Assembly (NCBI GenBank): GCA_025403435.1 | Contig: CM046333.1 | Location: 13,727,770 to 13,791,769, forward strand | Direction: 5' to 3' | From: Artocarpus heterophyllus | Lineage: Eukaryota; Streptophyta; Magnoliopsida; Rosales; Moraceae | Length of the DNA stretch: 64,000 nt | Shown here: positions 1 through 12,493 of the stretch, piece after piece | How positions within the stretch are numbered: position 1 is the stretch's first letter | How the letters are laid out: each line of letters opens with the position of its first letter | Notes under the pieces: model-generated | Databases searched by the model: none | What the model saw: the letters and a program-made list of their open reading frames with translations, nothing else | Told to the model about the DNA's origin: nothing | Position numbers and translations under genes: made by a program

Positions 1-3000
1 CCTAGATGGTTGCCCACCTTTCTTGGAATCCTGCATTGCAAACCTCCTGAGAATTTTATCTATGTAGCCGGCCTGTGACAAAGCTATCATTTTGTTCTTC
101 CTATCTCGAATGATCTGGATACCGAGAACAAAATTAGCCTCACCTAAGTCCTTCATGTCAAACTGCTTGGTCAACCATAATTTGACCGATGACAACGCCC
201 CAACGTCATTGCCAATTAGCAGAATGTCATCTACATAGAGCAGTAGAAAAACCACATTCCCATCCTTTATGTGTTTGTAAACACATGGTTCATCCACATT
301 TTGTGAGAACCCATAAGTCTTGATCACTTGATCAAATCTTATGTTCCAAGAACGGGTTGCCTACTTAAGTCCATAAATTGACTTTAGCAGCTTACAAACC
401 TTCCCCTCTTGACCCGCGACCTTGAACCCGTCTGGTTGTTCCATATAAATGGACTCATCAAGATAGCCATTCAGAAAAGCCGTCTTGACATCCATCTGCC
501 AAATCTCATAATCGAGAGCGGCAGCTATGGACAAGAGAATCCGAATGGACTTAAGCATGGCTACAGGCGAAAAGGTTTCCTCATAATCGATTCCTTCCTT
601 TTGCGTATAACCCTTAGCTACCAGTCTAGCCTTAAAGGTTTTGACCTTTCCATTCACTCCTCTTTTCCTCTTGTAGATTCACTTACACCCTATGGGTTTT
701 ATCCCTTCGGGAAGATCCACAAGCTCCTAGACCTGATTAGTCTTTATAGACTTCATCTCTATGTTCATGGCCTCTATCCAGAGTCTTGAATCAACATCCT
801 CCATAGCTTCTGCGTAAGTATAAGGATCCCTGTCATGTTCATCTGGTTCAGCCAAAAAGACCTCCCCATTAAACATATACCTCTCAGGTTGACGCCTGAT
901 CCTCCCACTACGTCGAAGCCCTTGAGATTGTTGTTCAGGTTTGTTTGGTTTTTCTACACCGATCGGAATGGTTTCGTTCAGAACCGCCGAAGCAAACTGA
1001 TCACCCCTTAACTCCTCAAGCACCACTTTGCTTCGAGGTTTAAAGTCGTCCATGTAACTCTCCTCAAGGAAAGTTGCATTAGTTGAAACCATGACTTTAT
1101 TTTCCTTAGGGTTATAAAAATAACCCCCTTTAGTCCCTTTTAGATATCCTACAAACATGCAAACTTCTGAACGCGCATCCAACTTATTCGGATCCTTAAA
1201 CAGGACATGAGCTGGACATCCCCATATGCGAATATGGTTTAAGGATGTCTTCCGTCTTGTCCACAACTCGTGAGGAGTTTTAGGGATCGATTTTGAAGGC
1301 ACATTGTTCAAAAGATAACATGCGGTTTGTAGTGTATATCCCCAAAAGGATAAAGGTAATGATGAATAACTCATCATGGACCGAATCATGTCCAACAAAG
1401 TCCTATTCATTCTCTCCGCTACGTCATTCTGCTGCGGAGTGCCCGGCGCAGTCAAATGGGATAAAATCTCATTCTCTAACAAGTGTCCCAAGAACTCATC
1501 AGAAAGGTATTCCCCACCTCGATCAGATCGAAGTGCCTTTATGGGTCTACCCAATTGCTTTTCCACTTCAGCCCGAAACTCCCTGAACTTATCATAAGCT
1601 TCGCTTTTGTGGTTCATTAGGTACACATACCCATATCTTGAGTAATCGTCAATAAAAGTGACGAAGTACTCATACCCTCCTCGTGCCCGGATGTTCATCA
1701 GTCCGCAAACATCACTATGCACAAGTTCTAGAACCCCTTTGGCCCTATTGCCCTTAGACCCGTATGGTCTTTTGGTCATTTTACCCTCCAAACAAGATTC
1801 ACATTGAGGTATAGATTCCACCTTTAAGTGACTTAAAGGTCCATCCCTTACCAACCTTTGAATCCTATTCAGGTTAATATGGCCAAGGTGCAAATGCCAA
1901 AGATAAGTCTTATTAGAGTGAGAAGTTTTAAGCCTTTTTAAGTCATTATCATTTATCTCAGCATTAAGCAATAAGTCCATCTTAGGTTTGATAAAATATA
2001 GATTATTTTGCATCCATCCAGAACAGATAAAAGATTTATTTTTACGAATCACCACTTTTTCATTAAAAGATACAACGTAGGAGTCTTTAAATAAAGAAGA
2101 TACAAAAATTAAATTCCTTTTAAATTTAGGAACATAAAAACAATCTCGCAAAATTAAATTCCTATAATTATCAAAATAAAGATGGACATCTCCCACTGCT
2201 TCCGCTAAGACCAAGGATCCATCGTCCATCCGAAACGTTAAGTCTTCAAGAAGTAGACTTCTCGTTTCTTTGAATCCCTGCAGAGAAACACAAACATGAT
2301 TAGTTGCACCGGAATCTATGACCCAGATGTCACTTGATTCCTCAACCAAACAAGTTTCTAAATATAGAAGATCACACCTACCTCCCTTGGAAAGGAAGTC
2401 CTTGCAATGCTTCTTTATATGCTTGACCTTACCACAGAAGAAGCACTTAAGCTTCTTTGGGTTCTTCTTCTTCTTCTTCTTGCTCTTGGTAGCAGCAGGA
2501 ATAGAAGACTTCCCACTCTTGGCCCGTTGCTTCTTTCCATTCCCAGAGTTAGGGTTGGAACCAGAAGCAGCTACCATATTGGCCTCACCACCAACAGGAG
2601 ACTCCCTGATCAGTAGTTCAAACTCCTGTAACTATTTCATCAGTTCTGTCAAGGTCATATCCCGTCTATTGCTTAAATTAAAAGTAGCTCTAAACGGAAT
2701 AAATTCCTTAGACAGAGTCTCAAAGACCATAGTCATCTGAGTTTCAGCATCGATGTCGGCTCCATTGGTTTGAGCCTCAGCGAGGTAACCCATGACCAAC
2801 ATCATATGCTCCTTTACAGATGTCCCTGGTCTCTGTCTACAGTTTAAGACTTTTCGAAGCGCCCCTTGCCGCTTCGTTATAGTCTGGCCTCCGAACATAT
2901 CCTCAAGATTATCCAAGATCTGCTTCGCAGTCTCATAATCTTGATGTTGAGCCTGCAGCACGTTGTTCATGCTAGCCATAACATAGCAGCGGGCCTGATC

Positions 3001-3201
3001 ATTAGCATCTTTCCAGCGATCGTACGCTTGGAATTGCTCATTACTTGAGTCTCCCGTAGGCTCGGGAGGACAAGGAGTTGTCAGTACATATTTCAATTTC
3101 TCAAAGGAAAGGACGATGTCCAGGTTCCGTTTCCAATCGTTATAATTCTCACCGGTTAATTGGTTTTTGTCAAGTATCGATGATAAAGTATTTTTAGACA
3201 T
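1..3201 (-). pseudogene. copia gag-pol polyprotein, broken by four in-frame stops
   Basis: One reading frame runs from the probable gag ATG (3199-3201) to the window edge with no frameshift. Visible parts in order: gag (3201 to about 2450); a CX2CX4HX4C zinc knuckle (2445-2404) after a lysine-rich stretch; an aspartic protease with DSGA active site (Asp codon 2314-2316); an integrase with an HHCC zinc module (around 1900-1780) and a DDE core (around 1730-1380); and reverse transcriptase with the YVDD catalytic box at 237-226. Stops interrupt the frame at 2632-2634 (TAG), 727-729 (TAG), 679-681 (TGA) and 361-363 (TAG). RNase H lies beyond the edge. In the family these proteins package, mature, copy and integrate the element RNA; this copy is a non-coding remnant unless complemented. 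Confidence 0.93.
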
Positions 3202-3359
3202 TTTCAATCTACAATAAAGAATCATATACCAAACATAAGCAAACATATATAATAATTTAGTAAGATAACACAATCATGTAAAATCATACAAATGTGTTTA
3301 TGTGTCAAAACCTTGAAAATATCACAACCTTACAACGATAATTCCCAACTCAGAATTCA

Positions 3360-3670
3360 ACAAGCTCCTAGGGGAGTCATGCCAAATTCAATCAGGAACA
3401 CAGATCCCCTCTTGATTAATATATGCCATCCAGGACCCGTATGATCCAGCATATACTAATAATCGTTTCTTTGGCCATTAATTTTATTAACAGAGCTCCT
3501 AGGGGAGGTTAACAATAAAATTAACGTGAGTGTATAACCACCGTTTCAATATTTTATCCATGATTTATAATCACCACCTAGGGGCGTGCAACCATAAATT
3601 ATACTAAAATACCTTATCCTTTCAGAGATCCAATCTGGTACATGATAGAAATCCCTTCCTAGGGGTCGGG
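3360..3670 (-). repeat. leader repeats centred on CCTAGGGG
   Basis: Four copies of a short motif with the core CCTAGGGG occur in the element leader at about 3365-3376, 3496-3507, 3575-3586 and 3655-3666. The first two are the full palindrome-like CTCCTAGGGGAG. The second copy is flanked by complementary arms (AATTTTATTAAC on the left, GTTAACAATAAAATT on the right), so the leader RNA could form a hairpin with the motif at the tip. Flanks of the other copies are only partly complementary. The role is unknown; RNA packaging or dimerisation is a guess from position. Confidence 0.6.
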
Positions 3671-4170
3671 ACCACCATGTTCCTCCTATGGACCAACGAT
3701 GGAGGTCTTAGGTCCTCTCTTCGAAAACCTTCTCCCACTCAATCTTTTGAAGTCAAGGTTTTATTTTAAAAACATGCATGAACAATTTTAATATGAGCGG
3801 TACTCCCTATTCTATATGACATATTATCAATATACGTGGTAAATCATATTATAATACAAATAAGCAAAGCAATCAAGCAGAGCTACAAGCAAAATAATAA
3901 TAACCGTAATATTATGGTTCCACCCTAGAGAATAGAAAAACTAAGATTACAAGAGAATAATCGAGACATTTATCGATTCTTCATCCTTGACTCCTCAAGC
4001 TGTATCCTTCTTCATGTAATATCCATCTTCAAGTCTTCAATCCCGTATAAATCGAATACTTCATATTTTCGGTCATATCCAAATTTAATGTTTCTCAGAA
4101 TCGTCTCAAAAATAAAATTAAAACTGCATCAAAAAAATTGCACATTTTCTGGACACTCGGCAGCTCTCGG

Positions 4171-4352
4171 TCGGCAAGCCGATCTGGGTGATCGGCCTGC
4201 TGGTCTTGCTCCATCGGCCTGCCGATCTGTGTAGGTTTGGCCTGCCAAACTGAAACTTCAGCCTGCCGGCAGAGCACCAAATTTTCTACCCCACTGTCGG
4301 CTTGCCGATCCGTGACCTTCGGCCTGCCGAACTGTGAGGTCCGGCATGCCGA
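4171..4352 (-). repeat. leader array of about 22-bp period with palindrome TCGGCNNGCCGA
   Basis: About eight copies of a 12-bp palindrome-like motif, TCGGC-NN-GCCGA with variable centre, recur at roughly 4171, 4192, 4214, 4237, 4260, 4297, 4319 and 4341. Most neighbours are 21-23 bp apart; one gap is about 37 bp. Centres vary (AA, CT, TT, AT) while the outer arms are mostly kept, and at 4237 both arms have changed together to TTGGC/GCCAA, which keeps the dyad. GC content is far above the surrounding leader. The array lies about 0.5 kb downstream of the primer binding site in element orientation. Confidence 0.75.
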
Positions 4353-4852
4353 CCGAGCAGAAAACCCTTAATCCAGAAAATACAATTTTAATGCAATTCA
4401 TCAATTTTATTTTCAACAATTCAAAAACATAAAAATTAGAGACTCAGGAAATACTTGGAGGCGCCATCATCAATCTTCTAGATCCGTCTTCTAGATTCGT
4501 CTTCTCCGAATAATTATTTAATTACAAAATTCTTACAAATTAAAAATTAAATAACAATTCCTAGACGGAGATGATAGTCCGCCATCTAATTACATGAAAA
4601 ATCTTGATACACATTCTAACCTCTAAGGAACCATAACCGGTATTAATTAATTAATAAATAATTAAACAATGATTTAATCAACCATAATTAATTAATAAAC
4701 ATTCACCACATAATCCATGACAACATATATATTATATAGAAACCTAATGTGCCATCTCTCTATAAAATTCAATTCAAGCATAGGAGAGATTAAGATCATA
4801 AAATTTATGCATATAACATGATCACAAACTTGTAAATTTATGTAAAAACCTT

Positions 4853-4865
4853 GGCTCTGATACCA
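4853..4865 (-). other. primer binding site of the copia element
   Basis: On the minus strand this reads TGGTATCAGAGCC, the usual plant copia primer binding site, complementary to the 3' end of initiator methionine tRNA. It sits two bases from the inner end of the LTR. It fixes element orientation (minus) and shows that the LTR at 4868-6904 is the 5' LTR. Confidence 0.92.
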
Positions 4866-5389
4866 ATTGTTGGAAACAAAGTACGCAGCGGAATTTTTTA
4901 AAATTTTTCATCAGAGTATTTTCTAAAACACAAGTTTGACATGTTATATGTATAAATTAAACAGATCTTACTAACCTCAGTGTGCCGAAGAACCTCTGCA
5001 ATCCGTGTAGAGAAGTAACGTTCCAAAAGAGCCTCAACCAACTGATCTTCTTTGCTATTCTCTATCCACAACCGGAGTGAGTGTGGGCTCACACGTACAG
5101 TTCTTCCACCGGTGACTCTCCTTCCAACCAACAGAGAGAACCCAAAGCTAGTGCTCGTGATTTGTGAACAAAAGCTCTCAGGGAGTTTTCAGATGCTCAC
5201 TAGAAGAGTATCACTTTTAATCTCTCAAATTGATCTAAGTAAATCATGAGACTCACTCCCTTTTTATACCTATTGGTCCTGGGGTCAGTCCATATCAGAT
5301 TAGGTCTCAAAAACTTGAAACAGAATCAAATTCGGATCAGTATCTGATAAGATCCGCGTGAAAACACGTAATCTTATCTCTCGCTGATG

Positions 5390-5463
5390 GGCAGGCCGAA
5401 CATTCTGATCGGCAGGCCGATCAGGCTAGTTCGGCAGGCCGAACACGTCATCCGGCAGGCCGA
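5390..5463 (-). repeat. LTR array of four GGCAGGCCGA units, about 21-bp period
   Basis: GGCAGGCCGA occurs four times, starting at 5390, 5411, 5433 and 5454 (spacing 21, 22, 21). With its flanks each unit approaches the same TCGGCNNGCCGA palindrome found in the leader array, here with an AG centre. Even spacing near two helical turns would place all units on one face of the DNA. Confidence 0.8.
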
Positions 5464-5614
5464 ACTCCCGAGAAAAAATCTCCGCGAATCTTTTATTTTC
5501 CACCCGAGATTCTAAAGGATAAAGTCTCAATTTTGATTCAAATAACCCAATAGAGAAGTTATCTGATCAAAACAAACTTTATCAAGATAATCTCTAGGAA
5601 AATAAATCAATTCA

Positions 5615-5774
5615 CAATAATTCTACAAGTTTATCTTGTTCTAATTTTGTCCAAAATTAAAACAACCCATAAACAGACAAGAATTATCTAATCGCAATAA
5701 TTCAACAAGTTTATCTTGAACTAATTTCTTACAAAATTAATTCAACCGATAAACAAACATGAATTATTTGATTC
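5615..5774. repeat. 80-bp tandem duplication inside the LTR
   Basis: Two adjacent copies, 5615-5694 and 5695-5774, both begin CAATAATTC, continue with ACAAGTTTATCTTG and later share ATAAAC and GAATTAT. They differ at several bases, so the duplication is not recent. Confidence 0.75.
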
Positions 5775-6904
5775 TTACAAATTTTAAACCAATATGATAA
5801 ATCCGACATAAGTCACCAATTATTGAAAAAGCACGCCGTGTCGTTACAGGATTTTGTGAGCTAGCAAAAGGGACCAAAATGGACCTATAAAGTTCAAGCT
5901 CATGATAATTATGAAACCCAATATCCCATATATACATTTCACAATTATCAACTCCAACGCTACTCCACTAAAAGCTTGGAGCTGCACTCTCGAACTTTAT
6001 AGAATTACGAAGCTCGTGTAGCTAAGTCTCCATGACATATCATAGTGTATCGTATCCCCATATGATCATCCATAATCGGCTTAAGGACAAGTTCTGTCTT
6101 ACCTTCCCAATTATTTTTATCTTACGTTCCATTGTCTCACCATTAGAAAACTTACCATCCAAAGATAGTATACCATTCGGTTACACCTATGTATCCAAAT
6201 GGTTGAGCGCTCCAGTTTTTCAATTACAGGACAACGCATATAAGAGGATATCATTACTCCTAAAGAGGAGCTATGGATTCCATATCATTGAATAACAAGT
6301 CTACGCTATCAAGAGTCATGCCTCCAACGTAGCGGCATGCATACCACTATAGAGATGTGGGAGTCACCCATTGGTACATCAAAAGACACAAGTCGAGATA
6401 ACGGGCCCACTATTCATCTCAGGATTAAGATACAATACAAATGACTGTCTAAAGTGAATCGATTTGCCAAGACAGAATTATTAATCCAAACCAATTCACT
6501 TTATGTCCCGATCCAACACATCGTCACCTATGACAACGTGCCAATGTTTCTATTCACGGAGTCCAACTCCGATGGCCAAGACAAACCATCTCCCATAAAG
6601 GATATAGACAACATAACAATCTTTACATGAATAAAGCGCCCAACTTTATTCCCTCGATTGCGGATCATATGTTTTAGACCGTCACCTTAAGAATCGTGTC
6701 TACCGCATAATCATCCCATCATATGCCCAATTCTTAAGGTTTAGACTGACAGTCTCAGACTACTATTTGCTTATCATACATTCAACAAATATGAACGTAA
6801 AGAGGACAAGATTTGGTATATATAAATGAATAAATTCTTTATTGATAAAAATGTCTCCAAAAAACGTATTACATTTTTACTCCTTAGGGCATACATGTCT
6901 AACA

Positions 6905-9900
6905 TTTTAAGTTTTCCTTTGTATTTGGTTAAGTATTTTTTTATTGCATTTTATGGATAAACTTTGCCTATGGTTTTTGAAATACTTGTGTTATATGCAT
7001 ATTTAATATATACGTCTTTGAAAATTGTTATTTTTTTTTTACGTTAGATACGAATTAAGTTTATTAAAGAAGAGAAAGTAAATTTATGAATGATATTTGA
7101 AATTATTCTTCGAGAAGAAATAGTTTTAGGAAAATATATGTTTTTTTAAGTTTTAAGGCTTTTTAACAACAATTTTTGAAAAAATCATCATCAAAAGTGG
7201 CACATTAGAAGACTCGTTTTATAAAACCATCATTTGACGCATCCTTTATGCACTCTTATGGTATTTCACACGCATATAGATGACGGTTTTAATGTGTATG
7301 ACATATTACAACGGTAGATATAATGACGATTTAGCTAATTATTGCCTTGTCTTTAGACAAGGGTTTCAAACGATCGTATAATGCTGTGTCTGTGCTAGTG
7401 GTGGCACACAAATATATATAATACGATAAATGATCAGTTGAGTGAAAGCTGCGTGTGTGATACAGTGAGGGTTTAGTTAGTTGGAATCTCACTTATTGTT
7501 ATTAGTGGTGGAAGTACTCTTTGAATAAGCAGTGGACCTTTTGACCTTTTTTCCTCCAATAATTGGAGCCTTCTTGGGGGGTTAGTTTATATCTGTTTAA
7601 GGTACCAATAATGAGTTATATAATCCTTACACACGCCTTGAAAGAGACTTTTTTTTTTCTTTTTTTCTTTTTTTTTTTTTTCATGGCTTTGGACTTTGTT
7701 GGGTGTCCCTAACAAAAGACCCCCCTCCTTATTATGTCCTCCTCATATCAAGCACTTCAAGTGGATTCCAACTCCTCTTCAACCAATAATCATAGATTCC
7801 CCGGCCTTCAATCTCACCTAGTAGTGGGTTTCCCTTTCACCACCTAACCCTCTGAAAAATAAACCCATTATAAATAATTAAACTACAAGGAAATAGATCC
7901 ATTAAAAAAAAAAAAAAACTTTTAGATTCCTTTTCTCTTTTGATGTGGGCTCTCCCAGATCTAGGTGCACAATGGGGTAGGTCCATCTCTGTTCGTGAGC
8001 AATGACCTCTTAAGTTCACTCATTGAAGGTCTTTAGATATATTTTGCACTCTCACTTGGATCTTATATGCTTATTAATTTAATAATTAAGGGATACGGGG
8101 ATCATCCATAGCCCAATAAGCTTAAATATGTGCTGCACTGGCACTTTAATTTTGCCTTAGCCGTCTAAAGTGTCAGCTATGAATAAATAAATATGTGTCT
8201 CCAGATTGATCTACTTGTGCCCTACAGTGGTGCCAGCTCTCTCCCAAGCTTATTTTATTCAGCTCGCGTGGTAATGCTCGATCCTTTTCATTATCATCTC
8301 TGTTGTCCGAGAATGGAGGGATTATGGTGTATATGCATGTATGGAAAGGAAGGAACAAAATAGAGTTCAGAATACGTGGTTATTTACAAAAAAAAAAACA
8401 AAAAAACAAACACACAAATAACTGTTGGATGCACTGCACCATCCAAATGCGTGATGTCTGCATGTATTTTTGTCGATACGTTTGATCAACAATATCGGAT
8501 CATAGCACGCGTAAGGACTAAAGGGTTTCCAAGATAAGAAGATTATACCTATGCTCTCAATATCAACAAGTCCATCCATGATTGACAACCTTATCCACCA
8601 AAAAAAGAATGAAAAAAGACCTCCAAATCTATGATATGATCAGGCAGTAATAACAATATGTCATAAAGATATTCTTTTTAAGGGAAATTGTAATAAATTT
8701 TATTTTTTAAAAAAATTTATTGAAGTAAATAGCAGGTTTTGAATATATTTACGGTAAATAAAAATTTAATCGATAAAATTTTTTTTCTTTATCTATTTGT
8801 TATGAGTATAAAAAAAATTGACCTGTAAATTTTTTCTTTACTACTATTTAATACAAATATTTTAAAATTTGATATTTATTTTAAAAAGTTTAAGAATACA
8901 CCCATTTGGTATTGTTTTGAGAGTTTTAGAAATGTTTCGTATTTTTTGAGGTAAAAATTTTAAACACACTCTCAGTGTAATTTTTTTATAAAAAAAATTT
9001 AAAAATATTATTTTAACCTATTTTAAAAACACTACCAAATAAATAATTATTTTCTCTATTTTTAACAACTACTACATCCCTTCCAAAAAAAAACCCAATA
9101 TACGAAGCCTTCATGACGTGGGAGGACGGTTGACAAGACTTTAGCCTAACATCTGACCAATTCGTATCAGTTACCATATAGGTTTTTAAAATCATCGCCC
9201 TTGGTACAATAAAAACTGTTGGCTGAAGATAAATATTAACCAAAATGGTAATGAATCATTACGTAATTTAAATGAAAAGGAGCCGCTCAGAAATGTATTT
9301 ATGCGGTCAGTAATGACGTACCAACATCAGCACATAAATTTCAGGCCAAAGAAAAAAAAATCCAACCCAGAAATGTACTTTTTGCACTAAAACTTGTACA
9401 ATTTCACGAAGGTACGCTAGCCTGAGACCGCTATGTACTACTAACATATCATTAATCGTATATTTATTTAGGGCTGTCTACCCCTTACCCAAGGTAAGAA
9501 CCGTCCTAAACTTACGGTACGATACATTGACTAATTGCATCTGACATGTGGAATTTTACTCTTTTTAATTTACTAAATTCATCTTAAAAGTTTAAGTTAT
9601 TAAAAGACAGGTTAACAATAGTTTTATAAACGAATGCTTTTCCTTCACACGTGAATCTAAACAAATGTAACTTGCAAATGTTGAAAAATGCAAAGGCCGG
9701 TAGACCGATCAAAGGTGATAATAGCCAGGCCCACACTTGAAAAATTACGAAATTTTAAATATTGCGAGAATATTCAAGGCCCCTTGCTCAAATGCCGTGT
9801 ATACATTTTAATTTATTAATTTATTTAAAGATCTTAAGCTACTAAAAAGTAGGCCAACAATAATACTGTACTTGAATAATTCTTATGTGCTTTAAATCTT

Positions 9901-12493
9901 AGGACAAATTAATTAATCTGTTAATTTAAGGTCAACTGAATAATGCAATACAAGCACTCTTTTAAGCTAACCATTTATATAATTTACTAATTGTTTTTTT
10001 TAACATATAATAAATAAATATAGATATAGAAATATAGGTGTCATGACTAATATTATTATATATACAAGTGTGTGTAATATATTTCTAAGCAGCAGTTGCA
10101 GTCACTCATAATCATGGGCGGATTCCTTAGTTATATGCAAACCTTAGAGTCAAGATATGCATAATGCATGTATAAAACTATTCCACGAGAACCAAGGTGC
10201 GAGTTATTCTTGAGATTTATAAATTACAGCTAGTTGGTCAAAAATTAAGGAGTAATGGAGGGAGAGGATGAGTTTGCAGGGTTTGAGAGAAGATGCACTT
10301 ACTTCAAGATTCTCATTGTGTTGTCACCTGACTGCTTTCCACATATATTATAATTATTCAAAACGCCAAAGTGATAGATATTATATATAATATATATGTA
10401 CAAATATGTGTGTGTCTATATATATATATATGTATGTATATGAACCTTACATTAAAGCGCTGCTTCCCATACTGCATATTCAGCAACGATTGGTGAACTT
10501 AAATTATGTAACCGGACATTTGCATGAGACTTGGTCCCCCCGCAGAGAAACTAATATGCACATCAATAATATTAAAATAAAATATGATCATCAAGATTTC
10601 TTGGATACCCCACTTCGTGCCCAAGTCATGTTATATATGTAGCTTGGCAGAATTTGATGCAGACAGAACTGTCCAAGTCATTTTAATTACTTGAGAACAC
10701 AAGTATTAGATTGCATATATTATAAAAATTGAAGAAAAAAACATTCTGATCAGTACTTTCCAGTTCGTTTATGGGCTGTTATGGCTAAATCCATGTCGTT
10801 TCCAAACCCACTGGAGTTTAATGATGAATATATGTACGAACCATGACTCTCAAAATCTAATAAATACAGCAGGCATATGGTTATGTATATTTATATAGAT
10901 TATATGTGTATCTGTATGGATATAGCACTATTCCTCAGATACTGGCACGTTTGATAGCCAGTGTTGGTGGCCTTGTTGTACTTTTGACATGTGTTTTTAT
11001 TTTTTTTTTCTTTGCTAATGAAAAGTGTTCCCTCAAGAATTGGAATATTAATTAAAGGGGAGGATTTGTGCCGGCAATAAAGTTTATAAAGATGAAAAAA
11101 AGAATATCAAGGTAAAGGAATTTGACTATGGATTCAACTTGGGATTTTGTATTCTTTGGCAAAGGGCTGTCAAAAATCGTAAAAAAAAAAAAAAATGCAT
11201 TGTCGATAGATTTCACCATGAATCCATCGAGGACAGTTTTTTACTTTACAAAGAGGAACGCTATATCATGAATCCATATATATAAATAGACAGACCTATA
11301 GATTCGTGCTCATTATTTTTATATCGGTAGTAATAATATCAACTTATATCGTTTTGCCCCTTCCTCCACACACACACACACACACACACAAAAAAAAAGA
11401 TATTCTCTTCATGTGTTGTTTACCCTGAAACAGATAACAAAGAACTCTATTTATAAAGGGCAGTTTTTACCCTTCAATTTTAAAGGTGTAACTATCCTGA
11501 TATTTCGATTATATATAACAAATCTAACAATTAAAATAATAGAAATAACATTAGTTGATTAAAAAAAACTTTAAAAAAATAAGATTGTGTCTCGCGTCTA
11601 GATTTTTTTTTTGTCTTTTAGAATAATTTTTTTATATCTTGCTTTTTTCACTTTTTTTTCCTCCTTTTTCTAAGAGACTGTACTTTTTTAAAACTATCTT
11701 GGCCTATCCTCATGATATTACATTTTTCCTGAAAATAGACAAGTTATTAACAAAATGGCCGAAAAGTGTATGTTTAGGAAAAGCTATGAGAGCTAGACCT
11801 CTAAAACTCCATGTTAAATATCAGAGAAATGCTAGTTATACTCTTCTTTTCACTTTCTTTTACACTTTCTCTATTCAATGTCTTGACACTGAACTCTACC
11901 ATTTTACTTTTTGTTTAAAAAATAGTTTATAATATTATTGGATTATACATATTGTGCAGTGATTAGAGATAATTTAAAAGAGGGTATTGCTATCAAAGTG
12001 AAACAAATATTTACTTTCAGTGGCCATTAATGGTAGAAATAGCCTAAAAATAAAAAAAATAAACAAAAAAGTTGCCTCACTTTAATGCGCACGTCGCATC
12101 TATTAGTTTGTAGAATGTGGAATCTTCCACCGCTCGTATTCATGTTGATCCTATTAATATTATTGTTATTTTTGGCTGAGTACGCAATTTTAGATTATTA
12201 GTTGATATAGTTGTTTGATTTTACCACGCAGAGAAAAACGCTTGCTAATTCGAGTTCGGAAAATGGCCATGCAGGCACGTAAATAACAAGACAGCTAGCT
12301 AGCAAGTAAGAGAGAAAAAAATACTTGGAACAAACTTTAATTCCAAAATTTTTGGAATTGCTAATTTTCTCATATAAAATCATTTATAATCACAAGATAA
12401 AAATATTAATACACAACTTCCATACACCCTTGACAAAATTTTGGGGTGCAGTACTTCACTTTCTTCAATTTCGTACATCCATGCGATCTATGA
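6905..12493. other. intergenic region between the copia LTR and the TPP gene
   Basis: I see no supportable gene on either strand; open frames are short and AT-driven. It holds homopolymer runs, short TA and CA microsatellites (CA run about 11367-11390) and a small MITE-like element at 8904-9040. The last 200 bases before 12494 should contain the 3'UTR and polyadenylation site of the TPP gene, but I cannot place the site. GC-richer non-coding pieces around 10240-10560 show no recognisable RNA gene. Confidence 0.6.
8904..9040. mobile_element. small MITE-like element
   Basis: The left end reads ATTTGGTATTGTTTTGAGAG and the right end, reverse-complemented, reads ATTTGGTAGTGTTTTTAAAA. These form imperfect terminal inverted repeats of about 20 bp around a 137-bp AT-rich body with no coding capacity. 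No clear target-site duplication was found. Confidence 0.45.

Larger units (their letters stand above)
1..6904 (-). mobile_element. Ty1/copia LTR retrotransposon, 5' part
   Basis: A copia-type retrotransposon lies on the minus strand, cut by the left window edge inside reverse transcriptase. Reading right to left one sees an LTR (6904-4868), a primer binding site (4865-4853), a long leader (about 4852-3202), then gag, protease, integrase and reverse transcriptase in the copia order (integrase before RT). RNase H and the 3' LTR are outside the window, so the target-site duplication and LTR divergence (age) cannot be judged. Four in-frame stops show this copy cannot make its polyprotein unaided. 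A 2.0 kb LTR with a 1.65 kb leader is large for copia elements. Superfamily assignment is firm; I did not assign a lineage. Confidence 0.95.
4868..6904 (-). repeat. 5' LTR of the copia element (2037 bp)
   Basis: The LTR is bounded by TG...CA: in plus orientation it begins TGTTGGAAAC at 4868, next to the primer binding site, and ends ATGTCTAACA at 6904, giving short inverted ends (TGTTGG / TGTTAG). In element orientation a TATA-like stretch (TTTATATATACC, about 6825-6814) lies near the upstream end. Inside are a palindrome array (5390-5463) and an 80-bp tandem duplication (5615-5774). No coding region is credible inside. The partner 3' LTR is outside the window. Confidence 0.85.

Noticed and set aside
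2318..2740. 140-codon plus-strand open frame
   Set aside because: It lies antisense to the copia gag/protease region, has lysine-tract mirror composition (runs of Phe/Leu) and matches no family.
7190..7440. CACTA-like subterminal repeats (GACGGTTTTAATGTG)
   Set aside because: I could find no paired CACTA termini or 3-bp target duplication.
10240..10680. Possible microRNA precursor or other small RNA gene in the GC-richer patch
   Set aside because: I compared it by eye with common plant miRNA sequences and looked for a hairpin; neither was convincing.
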